A stretch of 64,000 nt of DNA, from positions 165,042 through 229,041 of the forward strand of contig PANC01000015.1 in assembly GCA_002708315.1 (NCBI GenBank), read 5' to 3'. The notes under the pieces were generated by a model, which saw nothing but the letters and a program-made list of their open reading frames with translations, had not been told where the DNA came from and ran no database searches. The position numbers were made by a program, and so were the translations under genes. Shown here one piece after another: positions 47,272-56,607 of this stretch (the first letter of the stretch is position 1; each line of letters opens with the position of its first letter). Origin of the DNA: Lentimicrobiaceae bacterium. GTDB lineage: Bacteria > Bacteroidota > Bacteroidia > Bacteroidales > F082.

Positions 47272-47634
47272 ATGAAAAATTTTATAACTTTAGTTGTAGT
47301 GGTTACTTTTTTTATTTTGCAAAGCTCATGCAAATCATCAGTGGACAGCGCCTTTGATTGTTTTGTTGAAGATTTTGAGGTTAGTGTCAACGGGGATTTG
47401 GATAGTGTAACACCTGGGCTAATGCATTTCAAATTTAATTATGAAGTTGCGGATGCTATAAGCCTAAGAGACGTTACTTGGCATTTTGGTGATGGTGAAT
47501 CTGCTCAAGGAGAAACAGTTGATCATCAGTATGCTGGATCAGGACATTATGATGCTGTGATTAACTATTCTTTCAATATGGCTGGTGGTGGTTATTGCGA
47601 TGGCTCAACGACAAAGAGCATAAACATTCCTTAA
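47272..47634 (+). CDS. small PKD-domain lipoprotein
   Basis: A roughly 120-residue lipoprotein. I choose the ATG at 47272 because it begins a typical signal ('MKNFITLVVVVTFFILQSSC') with lipid Cys at 20. The frame's TTG at 47254 overlaps the promoter. The mature part is a single PKD-like beta domain with the diagnostic 'VTWHFGDGESAQGETVDHQYAGSGHYDAVINY'. Probably surface or periplasmic adhesion/binding; no partner is evident. Convergent with yraN (7 bp between stops). Confidence 0.8.
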   Translation: MKNFITLVVVVTFFILQSSCKSSVDSAFDCFVEDFEVSVNGDLDSVTPGLMHFKFNYEVADAISLRDVTWHFGDGESAQGETVDHQYAGSGHYDAVINYSFNMAGGGYCDGSTTKSINIP

Positions 47635-47641
47635 CTATTGA

Positions 47642-48007
47642 CTAAGAAATACTTGGATAAAAGGCATCAGTCGTGTGATTAATAATGGCCCGAGTGTTGT
47701 TTATAATTATTGCAATTATATCATATCTGATATTATAATCAATATTTTCGATCTCAACATAAGCTTCTGCAGCTCTGATCATAAAAGTTTCCTTTTTAAA
47801 ATCAACTGCATCTTGAGGATCTCCAAAATAATTATTGCTTCTGGTTTTCACTTCTATTATTACCAGATCACTTTTATCAATAGCAATAATGTCAATTTCA
47901 TCTTTTCCAAAACGCCAATTTTTAATTAGGATAGTATAGCCCTTTTTAAGAATATATTCGGCTGCAATTTTTTCTCCTCTCTTACCAAGTTCATTGTGAA
48001 AAGCCAT
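47642..48007 (-). CDS. YraN/UPF0102 family protein
   Basis: A 121-residue protein with the restriction-endonuclease-like core of UPF0102: 'LGKRGEKIAAEYILKKGYTIL', 'KDEIDIIAID' and 'VIIEVKTRSNNYFGDP', giving the D-E-x-K nuclease residues. Its biological role is unproven; Holliday-junction-related processing is sometimes suggested. The ATG overlaps the stop of the upstream MBL hydrolase gene by one base, so translation is coupled. Confidence 0.9.
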   Translation of the reverse strand: MAFHNELGKRGEKIAAEYILKKGYTILIKNWRFGKDEIDIIAIDKSDLVIIEVKTRSNNYFGDPQDAVDFKKETFMIRAAEAYVEIENIDYNIRYDIIAIIINNTRAIINHTTDAFYPSIS

Positions 48008-48849
48008 TATAATAAGTCCGCAAGCTTACCTATTCTGTCGGCACGAATGCCCTTTTCAGTATTTTTTAGGGTACAGGCCTCATTGTGGAGGTCATGCTCA
48101 AAAAACAGAACGTAATCGCCTTTTATGGCTTCAGTATAAAACCGTTCCTTATCCTTCAGCGTTTGGAGTGGTCTAGTATCATAAGCCATGATCCATGGCA
48201 TTGGAATATGTGCTGTTGATGGCAATAAATCGGCCATAAAAACCAATGTTTTATTTCCTGTAAATATGTGAGGAATAAGTTGTCCATCTGTATGCCCATA
48301 ATACATCTTAAAAGTAATATTAGGAATATACTCGCCTTCTTGATCTATTAGTTTTAACTTACCACTTTCTTCAACGGGTTGAATATTTTCTTTTAAAAAT
48401 GAAGCTTTTTCTCTTCTATTTGGATTTATAGATAATTCATATTGTTTACGGCTAGTCCAATATGTAGCATTGGGAAATGATAATTCATATCCTGTTTTAT
48501 TGTCATTCCACTTTACACTTCCTCCACAGTGATCAAAGTGCATGTGAGTAATGATCACGTCAGTAATATCTTCTGGAGTTACTCCAACATTATTGAGGGA
48601 CCCTTCCAGTGTATCGTCACCATTTAGGTAATAGTGTTTTAACCATTTATCATCTTGTTTATTTCCGATACCATTGTCTATTAGAATTATTCTATTCTCA
48701 TCTTTGATTAATAAACATCTCATTGACCAGTTGCAAAGGTTATTTTCATCTGCTGGATAAATCTTGGACCACATCACTTTAGGTACAACTCCAAACATGG
48801 CACCACCATCTAACTTTAGGTTTCCGGTTTCTATGGGATACAGTTTCAT
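48007..48849 (-). CDS. MBL-fold metallo-hydrolase
   Basis: A 280-residue cytosolic metallo-beta-lactamase-fold enzyme with 'VIITHMHFDHCGG' (HxHxDH, residues about 100-107), a His in 'YGHTDGQLIP', Asp in 'VFMADLLPSTAHIP', and a final His in 'FFEHDLHNEA'. It belongs to the AttM/lactonase-like group by overall pattern, but the substrate cannot be told. It overlaps yraN by one base and follows rodA after 58 bp. Confidence 0.87.
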   Translation of the reverse strand: MKLYPIETGNLKLDGGAMFGVVPKVMWSKIYPADENNLCNWSMRCLLIKDENRIILIDNGIGNKQDDKWLKHYYLNGDDTLEGSLNNVGVTPEDITDVIITHMHFDHCGGSVKWNDNKTGYELSFPNATYWTSRKQYELSINPNRREKASFLKENIQPVEESGKLKLIDQEGEYIPNITFKMYYGHTDGQLIPHIFTGNKTLVFMADLLPSTAHIPMPWIMAYDTRPLQTLKDKERFYTEAIKGDYVLFFEHDLHNEACTLKNTEKGIRADRIGKLADLL

Positions 48850-48907
48850 ATGAATATTTTAATAATTGGAATTCAAAATTAAGGGTTTTAAAATATATTT
48901 TAACCTG

Positions 48908-50167
48908 TTATAGAACATTTAATCTATTAGCATCTTGTTTTAGAAAAATAAAAAGCAGCAAAGTAAATGCCCACAATGATGAGCCTCCATAGCTCAAGAA
49001 GGGCAGAGGGATCCCTACCACAGGGGCTAATCCAATGGTCATGCCAATATTTATGGTGAAATGGAAGAAAAGTATTGAAGCTACGCCATAGCCATATATC
49101 CTAGAAAACTTGGACCTCTGGCGTTCAGCAAGTAATATTATTCTGATTAGTAAGGTCATAAATAGTATTAGTAATACTGAAACTCCTATAAATCCCCATT
49201 CTTCACCTACTGTGCAAAAAATAAAGTCTGTGCTTTGCTCAGGCACAAAATTATATCTTGTAAGGACCCCATTTCTAAAACCTTTTCCCGTTAGTCCACC
49301 TGATCCAATTGCTATTTTTGATTGATTTACATTATAACCTGCCCCTCTCAAATCTTGTTCTATACCAAGCAGTACATTAATTCTGTTTTTTTGATGGGCA
49401 GGGAGTACATTTTCAAATGCATAGTTTGAACTAAAAACAAAGGCAATTGCAAGAATCATTATTCCAAATATTGGTTTCCAATTCTTCCTATATTTTTTAA
49501 ATAGAATCATAATAATAAATACTATTCCTGCTACAGCCGATATTACTAATGTTTCACTGAAAACAATCGTTGCAATAAATAATGTAGTCATCATCAATGC
49601 TGCAATAAATAGTAATCCAGAAAACCCTTCTCTGAAAAGGACAATTCCGAATGAAAAATATACTAAAGCTGATCCAGTATCATTTTGTAAAAGAATGAGA
49701 AGTGCTGGCAGAATCAGTATGCCAATTGAAATAACTTTTGTTTTGAGAGCACGCATATTAACATTTAGTGCACTAAGGTATTTTGCCATTGCAAGAGCTG
49801 TTGCAAACTTTGCAAATTCGGCTGGCTGAATGGCAAAACCTCCAATCTTAAACCAGGATTTGGAACCAGCAACAGTACTGCCAAAAATAAGCACACCAAT
49901 TAACAGAAGCAATAAGCCCAAATAAAAAACATATGAAAAAGTACTGAAAAACTCGGCATCTATAATAAGAATTAATCCTGCTAATAGTATTGCAAAACCA
50001 ATCCATAGTAGCTGTTTTCCATATCGTGTATTCAAGTCAAGTAATGTGCTAACATCTTCGCCAGCTGATGCAGTATATATGCTCAGCCAACCCACAAATA
50101 CCAGAATAGAATAAATCATTACGGTTACCCAATCAACATTTCCTGATATTTTTTCTCTATTTCTCAA
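48908..50167 (-). CDS. rodA: rod shape-determining SEDS glycosyltransferase RodA
   Basis: Peptidoglycan polymerase of the elongasome (419 aa, about 10 helices). SEDS features: 'GSKSWFKIGGFAIQPAEFAK' and 'GKGFRNGVLTRYNFVPEQSTDFIFCTVGEEWGFIG', then 'VVGIPLPFLSYGGSSLW'. Its first codon is TTG, overlapping the mrdA stop in TTGA (4-bp overlap), and no nearby ATG could replace it, so translation is coupled to PBP2. RodA and PBP2 act as a complex, matching the gene pair. Confidence 0.95.
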   Translation of the reverse strand: MRNREKISGNVDWVTVMIYSILVFVGWLSIYTASAGEDVSTLLDLNTRYGKQLLWIGFAILLAGLILIIDAEFFSTFSYVFYLGLLLLLIGVLIFGSTVAGSKSWFKIGGFAIQPAEFAKFATALAMAKYLSALNVNMRALKTKVISIGILILPALLILLQNDTGSALVYFSFGIVLFREGFSGLLFIAALMMTTLFIATIVFSETLVISAVAGIVFIIMILFKKYRKNWKPIFGIMILAIAFVFSSNYAFENVLPAHQKNRINVLLGIEQDLRGAGYNVNQSKIAIGSGGLTGKGFRNGVLTRYNFVPEQSTDFIFCTVGEEWGFIGVSVLLILFMTLLIRIILLAERQRSKFSRIYGYGVASILFFHFTINIGMTIGLAPVVGIPLPFLSYGGSSLWAFTLLLFIFLKQDANRLNVL

Positions 50168-52002
50168 TGTTGTCTTTTATTTTTATCACCCTGCAAAAGA
50201 TTTCCCTCCATAATTTTTTTCTCAAGGGACTTTCTTTGGGATTCACCATTTAGATATTTTTCAATTAGTAAACTTGCAATTGGAGCTGCCCATGTGGATC
50301 CAAATCCAGAATTTTCAACTATTACTGATATTGCTATTTGTGGATTATCCATGGGTGCAAAAGCAATAAATATGGAATGGTCATCTCCATGAGGATTTTG
50401 AACTGTTCCAGTTTTTCCACATTGTTTTATACTATCAAGCTTATACCACCTTGCTGTGCCGTTATCTGCTTCAAAGACATCCAGCATAGCAGTTCTTACA
50501 ACATCAAAATTATCAGGATCAATACTTGTAATTTGCTTTTCATTAAAGTATGGGTTAAGTACTTCATCTTGGCCCTCCATTTTAGTCAATAGATGAGGTG
50601 GATAATAATATCCTCTGTTGGCAATAATTGTGCTTAGGTTTGCCAATTGAATTGGAGTTACTAGAATTTCTCCTTGTCCAATGCTTAGAGACCTTACTGT
50701 TAATGAATTCCAACTGCCTCTGTAAAGTTTATCAAAGTAGCTGTTATTGGGGATATTCCCCCTTACTTCAAAGGGGATGTCTGTTTTGAATTTCTTACCA
50801 AAACCAAAACTAGTTACATTTTCATACCAGTGCTCATAGCCTTCATGTGAACCTGAGTAAGATGGATTTTCTAGTATACTTTTGTAAGTATTCCAAAAAT
50901 ATGGATTACATGATTGTTCAATGGCTTCGCTTAAATTTAATGGTGTTTTATGATCATGAGTACATTTTATGGGAAGCGATAACTGTCCTTTACACCCATA
51001 TTCAGTATATTTAGTTAGAGTTTTATCTTGAAGGCCAACAAGAGCATTAACCATCTTAAAAGTTGAACCTGGTGGATATGTACCCATTGTTGCACGGTTC
51101 ATGAGTGGAATAAGTGTGTCCTTAAGAAGTTTAGAGTAATTTTCTGAACGCTCTCGACCCACAAGTAGATTAGGATTATAACCCGGGCTACTTATCAATG
51201 CAAGTATTTCTCCAGTTTTAGGTTCAATTGCAACAATACTTCCTTTTTTGTTTTGCATCAATTGCTCTCCGTATAATTGCAAATCTGCATCTATACCTAG
51301 AAATATATCCTTGCCAGCAACTGCAATTGTATCAAACTTACCATTACTATATTTGCCCTTAAGCCTATTATGAACATCTACTTCAACGATTTTCAAACCA
51401 CTTTTTCCCCTAAGGTATTCTTCATAGTAATTTTCAATACCCGACTTTCCGATATAATCACCTGGTTTGTAGAAATTGTCTTTTTCAATTTCTCGTTTGC
51501 TAACCTCACCAATGCTACCTAGCAAATGGCCTGCTATGGGATAAGGATATTGTCGTAATGTGCGCGTTTGGATGAATAAACCAGGTATTTGATATAGTTT
51601 TTCTTGAATCTTGCCAATATCTTTTTTTGATATCTGCTTCATATAAGTTGATGGCTTATAATAAGAATAACGCTTTGCTTTCCTTAATTTTTTTTCAAAA
51701 GTAAGCTTGTCAATACCAGTAATTTCGCATATTAACGATGTATCAATATCTTTCATCTGCCTCGGAATAACCATTAAATCATAGGCAGCTTCATTAAAAA
51801 CCATTAATTTACCATATCTGTCATAGATTAATCCTCTTGGCGGATATTCACGAACCTTTCTTAAAACTATGTTATCAGCACTGAGCTTATAACTGCTATT
51901 TATGACTTGAAGATAAAATAGTCGTATAATAAATATGATTGCCACAAGTAAAAATACTCCGATTATGATATTTTTTCGGGAAGAATAATCTGTTGAATGC
52001 AT
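50164..52002 (-). CDS. mrdA: penicillin-binding protein 2
   Basis: Transpeptidase partner of RodA in lateral wall synthesis (612 aa). One N-terminal membrane helix (about 10-30), a pedestal domain ('REYPPRGLIYDRYGKLMVFNEAAYDL'), then the transpeptidase with 'GTYPPGSTFKM' (catalytic Ser about 310), the SxN motif in 'EQSCNPYFW', and 'CGKTGTVQNPHGDDHSIFIAFAP' (KTG about 528). mreB, mreC and mreD, often just upstream, are not in the window; the upstream neighbour is an unrelated lipoprotein gene. Confidence 0.95.
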   Translation of the reverse strand: MHSTDYSSRKNIIIGVFLLVAIIFIIRLFYLQVINSSYKLSADNIVLRKVREYPPRGLIYDRYGKLMVFNEAAYDLMVIPRQMKDIDTSLICEITGIDKLTFEKKLRKAKRYSYYKPSTYMKQISKKDIGKIQEKLYQIPGLFIQTRTLRQYPYPIAGHLLGSIGEVSKREIEKDNFYKPGDYIGKSGIENYYEEYLRGKSGLKIVEVDVHNRLKGKYSNGKFDTIAVAGKDIFLGIDADLQLYGEQLMQNKKGSIVAIEPKTGEILALISSPGYNPNLLVGRERSENYSKLLKDTLIPLMNRATMGTYPPGSTFKMVNALVGLQDKTLTKYTEYGCKGQLSLPIKCTHDHKTPLNLSEAIEQSCNPYFWNTYKSILENPSYSGSHEGYEHWYENVTSFGFGKKFKTDIPFEVRGNIPNNSYFDKLYRGSWNSLTVRSLSIGQGEILVTPIQLANLSTIIANRGYYYPPHLLTKMEGQDEVLNPYFNEKQITSIDPDNFDVVRTAMLDVFEADNGTARWYKLDSIKQCGKTGTVQNPHGDDHSIFIAFAPMDNPQIAISVIVENSGFGSTWAAPIASLLIEKYLNGESQRKSLEKKIMEGNLLQGDKNKRQH

Positions 52003-52133
52003 CTATAAAATAAGTAGTTACCTGTTCAATGCTTATGAAGTATAAGTGATACAAATTTAGTTAAAAATGATTTCGTAATTCGTTATGAATTAATAAAGGT
52101 TTGGAACAGAATATTTAGGTGGAAATTTACAGT

Positions 52134-52682
52134 CTAATCTTGGAATCTAATAATCTCTCCAGTTTCTATCTCATTACTTTTGTTGAGAGCTCTATCAATA
52201 ATTAATGCTTTGAATTTTATTGTGTCAAACTCTGATAAAGGGTTGTAAATAAATAGAGTATCCTGAAAAATACCCTTTATGGCTTGATTTCCTGTTTCTG
52301 GTGTAAGCACCGGAAACCGAGAGTTAAAAGTAAGGGTGTCGTAATAGGATGAATCTGAATTCCACGAAAGAAGAGGGACCTCAACAAAAGTTCCAAATTG
52401 TTTTTCGTAGTATTTGATTATTAGGTTATAGTAGTACTCTCCATTTTTATCATATGGATAAAGGGTATCTCCCTTGTCAAGACCAAGGTTACCGTCTCCA
52501 TCTGTATATGAAAACACTAAAACTCCACGCTCAGAAATACCTGTTTCAGGATTTACCAAAACAATAAAATCCTCATAATTGATGATAGGGATATCTGGAA
52601 AATCTTCAAATTTCTTACAAGATTCAAATAGAGTCCCTGCTATCAAGACTAGAATTAGTATGTTTGCTATATAATTCTTCAT
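52134..52682 (-). CDS. lipoprotein of unknown function
   Basis: About 182 residues, beginning with a lipoprotein signal ('MKNYIANILILVLIAGTLFESC', lipid Cys about 22). An alternative ATG lies two codons earlier at 52688. The mature part, 'GISERGVLVFSYTDGDGNLGLDKGDTLYPYDKNG' and 'FKALIIDRALNKSNEIETGEI', resembles Ig-like beta-sandwich lipoproteins common in Bacteroidetes; I do not know a named function. It is 131 bp upstream of mrdA on the same strand and divergent from the LuxE-like gene (24 bp between starts). Confidence 0.75.
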   Translation of the reverse strand: MKNYIANILILVLIAGTLFESCKKFEDFPDIPIINYEDFIVLVNPETGISERGVLVFSYTDGDGNLGLDKGDTLYPYDKNGEYYYNLIIKYYEKQFGTFVEVPLLSWNSDSSYYDTLTFNSRFPVLTPETGNQAIKGIFQDTLFIYNPLSEFDTIKFKALIIDRALNKSNEIETGEIIRFQD

Positions 52683-52712
52683 ATACATTCAGAGGGTAAA
52701 AGTATAAAAATC

Positions 52713-53705
52713 ATGCCAGAAATTCCTGGACTTACAAATCGAGTTTTTAGTATCACAAGCACCAAAGAATTTAACGATTTAGCAGTGGAAATATTTCATT
52801 TCCAATTTAAAAAAAATATTACCTACAGGGAATATGTTGAAAATCTTGGTTTGAATTTGGATAAGATTGATACTCCAAATCAGATACCCTTTATTCCCAT
52901 CAGCTTTTTTAAGAATCATACAATCATAACAGGAACCAATAATTATGATCATATATTTACAAGTAGCGGGACTACGGGCAAAAACACAAGTAAGCACTAC
53001 ATACGTGACCTAAGTGTATATGAGAAATCTTTTAGAGATACTTTTACCATATTCTTTGGTGACATTAAACAATATGTTATTCTTGCGCTTTTACCTTCAT
53101 ACTTAGAAAGGGAAGGTTCATCATTGGTATATATGGCGGATAAACTAATTGCTGATAGTAATCATTCAGAAAGTGGATTTTATTTGGATGAATATGAGAA
53201 GTTAATAAGCGTGCTTAATGAATTAAAAATAAAGGGTAAAAGGGTAATACTACTAGGAGTAACATATGCACTGCTTGACCTTGCAGAAAACTACCATCTT
53301 AATTTTCCAGAGCTTATTATTATGGAAACTGGGGGTATGAAAGGTAGAAGAAAGGAAATGATACGAGAGGAAGTTCATGAAAAAATAAAGAAATCATATG
53401 GAGTGCCTCAGGTGTTTTCAGAATACGGTATGACTGAATTATTATCCCAGGCTTATTCCAATGGTAATGGTGAGTTTACGTGTCCTCCTTGGATGCAGGT
53501 TTTAATAAGGGATGTAAATGATCCGTTTTCAATATTGAAACCCAATTGTACAGGTGGTATAAATGTTATTGATCTGGCCAATATATATTCTTGTTCATTT
53601 ATCGAAACACAAGATTTGGGTAAAATAAGTATGAATAATACCTTCGAAGTACTAGGTCGCTTCGATAATAGTGATGTAAGAGGGTGTAACCTACTAATTA
53701 ATTAG
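52713..53705 (+). CDS. LuxE-like acyl-protein synthetase family protein
   Basis: A 330-residue adenylate-forming-type protein resembling LuxE, the fatty-acid activating subunit of luciferase systems: 'PFIPISFFKNHTI', the phosphate-binding 'IFTSSGTTGKNTSKHY', and 'YGVPQVFSEYGMTELLSQAY' followed by 'CPPWMQVLIRDVNDP'. No luxC-like reductase or lux genes are near, so light production is not implied. In Bacteroidetes such orphan copies may activate acyl groups for surface glycans. The substrate is unknown. Neighbours on both sides are lipoprotein genes on the other strand. Confidence 0.8.
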   Translation: MPEIPGLTNRVFSITSTKEFNDLAVEIFHFQFKKNITYREYVENLGLNLDKIDTPNQIPFIPISFFKNHTIITGTNNYDHIFTSSGTTGKNTSKHYIRDLSVYEKSFRDTFTIFFGDIKQYVILALLPSYLEREGSSLVYMADKLIADSNHSESGFYLDEYEKLISVLNELKIKGKRVILLGVTYALLDLAENYHLNFPELIIMETGGMKGRRKEMIREEVHEKIKKSYGVPQVFSEYGMTELLSQAYSNGNGEFTCPPWMQVLIRDVNDPFSILKPNCTGGINVIDLANIYSCSFIETQDLGKISMNNTFEVLGRFDNSDVRGCNLLIN

Positions 53706-53733
53706 GATTGTAATCATCGCTAATAATGACTAT

Positions 53734-54324
53734 TCAATTTTTTGATTTGGGAATGGGAAATTTTCTAAAGACTTGAGAAATTCTCTTTGGCAATTTTCTG
53801 TCTCGTTCTTCAAGGTCTTCAATAACTTCACCGCTTCCTATTCCCTGCCAAATAAGTTTTTTATTATCTAGCTGAAAAATATCAATTATTAGAGTACCCT
53901 GCTTATAATTAGTCGATTGAACAGTGGTACTGCTATATCCAGGACCCCAGCCATAACCATAAGCCCAAGGAGATCCATAATACCCCCAGCCACCACCATA
54001 TCCTGCATATCCTCCATAATGAGTAGTATAAGCCTGATAACTGGTTTTGTTTTGTAGGACAACAAATAGTGAAACGATCAAATCTCCATTATTTTCAACG
54101 TAGGCATATCCACGACTTTCCATCTCATCTTTAATGGAACTAATGATTGTATATTTATCATAATCGTTAATTGCTTTATCATTGTGTGTATCCCAAGGAA
54201 ATAAACTATAAGTTGAAAAGTTTTTAAAATCAACACTCTTATCATAGTTATTGGTAACATCTAATGAGCTGCAAGCTGGTAAAATAAAAACAATTAGTAG
54301 TGTGTAAAGTATTAATTTCTTCAT
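53734..54324 (-). CDS. DUF4136 lipoprotein
   Basis: A 196-residue lipoprotein (signal 'MKKLILYTLLIVFILPAC', lipid Cys18) with the DUF4136 pattern 'FKNFSTYSLFP' and 'QGTLIIDIFQLDNKKLIWQGIGSGEV'. A Gly/Tyr/Trp-rich insert (about residues 103-131) lies between the two halves and is probably flexible. Function unknown, outer-membrane association likely. On the minus strand, TATTTTTG (54350-54357) matches the -7 consensus 26 bp upstream of the ATG. Confidence 0.87.
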   Translation of the reverse strand: MKKLILYTLLIVFILPACSSLDVTNNYDKSVDFKNFSTYSLFPWDTHNDKAINDYDKYTIISSIKDEMESRGYAYVENNGDLIVSLFVVLQNKTSYQAYTTHYGGYAGYGGGWGYYGSPWAYGYGWGPGYSSTTVQSTNYKQGTLIIDIFQLDNKKLIWQGIGSGEVIEDLEERDRKLPKRISQVFRKFPIPKSKN

Positions 54325-54349
54325 GTAGAATTGTTTAGTAAACGTGTTA

Positions 54350-54357
54350 CAAAAATA
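54350..54357 (-). promoter_or_regulatory. candidate -7 element of the DUF4136 lipoprotein gene
   Basis: Minus-strand TATTTTTG matches TAnnTTTG, with a spacing to the ATG typical for the other boxes in the window. No -33 element was identified. Confidence 0.4.
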
Positions 54358-54470
54358 TAATCTTTGAAAGACTGGCTTACATTTTTGCTGTAAAACCTTT
54401 TATCAATCATAATGAAATAAAAAAATTATATTTTAATCTAAATTATGTAATTTTATGAATTAAATTATAA

Positions 54471-54932
54471 ATGATTATGATAACTAGACTAGTGCATATA
54501 TCAGTAACTATTATCCTATTTTTTAGTATCATGGCATGTGAAAAGGATGCTAATCAGGATGAGATAGACCATGGTATAATTGAGGAATATATTGTTGAAC
54601 AGCAGTTAGATGGTCAATTTTCATCAAGTGGATTATATTATGTTATTGAAGAGGATGGATCTGCGGAACATCCAAACTTATATTCAACAGTTACTTTTAC
54701 TTATAAGGGATACTACTTAAATGGTGATGAATTTGATTCTGGAGAATATTTTACTGCTAGCCTTAATAACCTTATAGTTGGCTGGCAGGAAGGTCTTCAG
54801 TATATTGGTGAGGGGGGAAAAATTACAATGGTAATACCCTCTGGGATAGCCTATGGATCTTCAGGATCAGGCCCCATTGGCCCCAATGAAGTTATAGCTT
54901 TTGATGTTACTCTACACTATTTTACTAACTAG
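54471..54932 (+). CDS. FKBP-type peptidyl-prolyl isomerase lipoprotein
   Basis: A 153-residue lipoprotein (signal through 'FFSIMAC', Cys23) with one FKBP domain: 'STVTFTYKGYYLNGDEFDSG', 'LNNLIVGWQEGLQYIGEGGKITMVIPSGIAYG', 'IGPNEVIAFDVTLHYF'. The hydrophobic pocket residues (Tyr, Phe/Asp, Val-Ile, Trp, Tyr) are retained, so proline isomerisation or chaperone activity in the periplasm is likely. Two Met codons (54471 and 54477) compete for the start. recX follows 47 bp later. Confidence 0.9.
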   Translation: MIMITRLVHISVTIILFFSIMACEKDANQDEIDHGIIEEYIVEQQLDGQFSSSGLYYVIEEDGSAEHPNLYSTVTFTYKGYYLNGDEFDSGEYFTASLNNLIVGWQEGLQYIGEGGKITMVIPSGIAYGSSGSGPIGPNEVIAFDVTLHYFTN

Positions 54933-54979
54933 GTAAATAATCATCGGGCTATTTTAATTAATCTTTAAAACTTATAATT

Positions 54980-55432
54980 ATGCCACCCGAACATACATTT
55001 CTTCTTGTAAAAGCAAGAAAATATTGCGCCTATCAAGAGAGATCAATTTTTGAAGTTAAAACCAAACTAATTAGTTGGAACATAAATGATAAGATTATAT
55101 CTGAAATAATTTTAAGTTTAAAAAAAGATAATTTTATTAGTGAGGATAGATTTGCGGCAGCATTTGCCTTGGGTAAAATGCGAAATAATAAATGGGGTAG
55201 AAATAAAATAACATATGCATTAATGCAGAAGCAGATACCTGAGCTTACAATCCAAATTGCCTTGAATTCATTGGATGAAAATGAGTATTTAGAGACTCTA
55301 AAATCGGTTATCAACTCTAAAAATATTGATGATGAAAATGAGTTTAGAAGGAATAATAAATTAGTTAGATATGCTAAACAAAAAGGGTTTCAGCCCGAGT
55401 TGGTATGGAAAGTTATTAAAGGAGAATTATAA
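54980..55432 (+). CDS. recX: RecX family recombination regulator
   Basis: Modulates RecA filaments. A 150-residue, wholly helical protein with three tandem RecX repeats: 'KYCAYQERSIFEVKTKLISW', 'KKDNFISEDRFAAAFALGKMRNNKWGRNKITYALMQKQI', and the closing 'KLVRYAKQKGFQPELVWKVIKG'. It lies between the FKBP and prfB genes on the same strand; recA is not in the window. Confidence 0.88.
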   Translation: MPPEHTFLLVKARKYCAYQERSIFEVKTKLISWNINDKIISEIILSLKKDNFISEDRFAAAFALGKMRNNKWGRNKITYALMQKQIPELTIQIALNSLDENEYLETLKSVINSKNIDDENEFRRNNKLVRYAKQKGFQPELVWKVIKGEL

Positions 55433-55510
55433 CAAAATTATTCATATTAGGCATTTATTTTCAATTTGAAATTACACGGATTAAATTAGTTTTGCAGAAA
55501 ATTATGTTTG

Positions 55511-56603
55511 ATGTATACAAGTGACGGAAAAAACGATATAAGGCTGAGGCTTGATGCTTTGAGGGGGTATCTTTGACATTGATCGCAAAAAGATGGAGGT
55601 CGAAGAAGAAGAGGAGCGAACGCAAGCGCCTGATTTCTGGAACGACCCAAAAATAGCAGAAATCCATCTGAAGAAGACTAAAGAAAAGAAGCGTTGGGTT
55701 AATGAATTCGATAAAGCAGAAGAATCATTAAATGATTTGCTGGTATTGGAGGAATTTTTTCATTTAGATGAGGTAACCAGAGAAGAAATTGATAATCAGT
55801 TTGAGATTACATCTCAGGTTATAACTGAATTGGAATTCCTACAGATGTTAAGTAATAAGGAAGATTCATTTGATGCTATTTTAAAGATTAATCCAGGAGC
55901 AGGAGGTACTGAAAGTCAGGATTGGGCTGAAATGCTAATGAGAATGTATATACGATATGGGGAAAGGAATAATTATAAGGTTAAACAATTGGAATACCAG
56001 CCTGGTGATGGTGCTGGAATAAAATCTGTAGCCTTGCAATTTACTGGTGAATTTGCTTTTGGATATTTAAAGGGAGAAAATGGTGTTCATCGCCTTGTAA
56101 GGCTCTCACCCTTTGATTCTGCAAATAGACGGCATACTTCCTTTGCATCCGTTTATGTATATCCAGTTGTTGATGATTCCATAGATATTAAAATAAACCC
56201 ATCCGACATAAGCTGGGATACTTTTAGGTCTGGTGGGCCAGGAGGTCAAAATGTCAATAAAGTTGAAACGGCTGTAAGACTTAATCACAAGCCATCAGGT
56301 ATTATCATTGAGTGTCAAGAAACTAGGTCTCAACTTCAGAATCGTGAAAAAGCTGTTCAGATGTTGAAATCCCAATTATATGAGGTCGAGCTCAGGAAGC
56401 AACAAGAAGCTCAAGCAAAAATTGAAGGGAATAAAAAAAAGATCGAATGGGGTTCTCAAATAAGGTCGTATGTTATGCACCCTTATAAGCTCGTAAAAGA
56501 CATTCGTACAAATTTTGAAACATCTAATGTTCAAAATGTAATGGATGGGGATTTGGATGATTTTATAAAAGCATATCTGCTTGAATTTAGTGGCAATAGT
56601 TAG
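55511..56603 (+). CDS. prfB: peptide chain release factor 2, with programmed +1 frameshift
   Basis: Terminates translation at UAA and UGA. The gene starts at the ATG at 55511; 21 codons lead to an in-frame TGA at 55574-55576. Slipping one base (CTT-T-GAC) continues the frame to the stop at 56603, giving about 363 residues. '[11 protein letters not shown]' joined to '[22 protein letters not shown]' matches the RF2 N-terminus exactly across the shift. '[14 protein letters not shown]' has the stop-reading SPF motif, and '[19 protein letters not shown]' the catalytic GGQ. Any annotation starting at 55593 would lose the N-terminal domain. It is convergent with the membrane protein gene at 56608. 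Confidence 0.96.
55562..55577 (+). promoter_or_regulatory. prfB programmed +1 frameshift site
   Basis: AGGGGGTATCTTTGAC: a Shine-Dalgarno-like AGGGGG three bases before the slippery CTT, then the TGA stop and C, identical in design to the E. coli site. Low RF2 slows termination at the TGA and favours the shift, giving autoregulation. Confidence 0.95.
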
Positions 56604-56607
56604 TTTT

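Noticed and set aside
52713..53705. Part of a bioluminescence operon.
   Set aside because: LuxE-like sequence alone is not evidence: no luxC, luxA or luxB homologue lies anywhere in the window.
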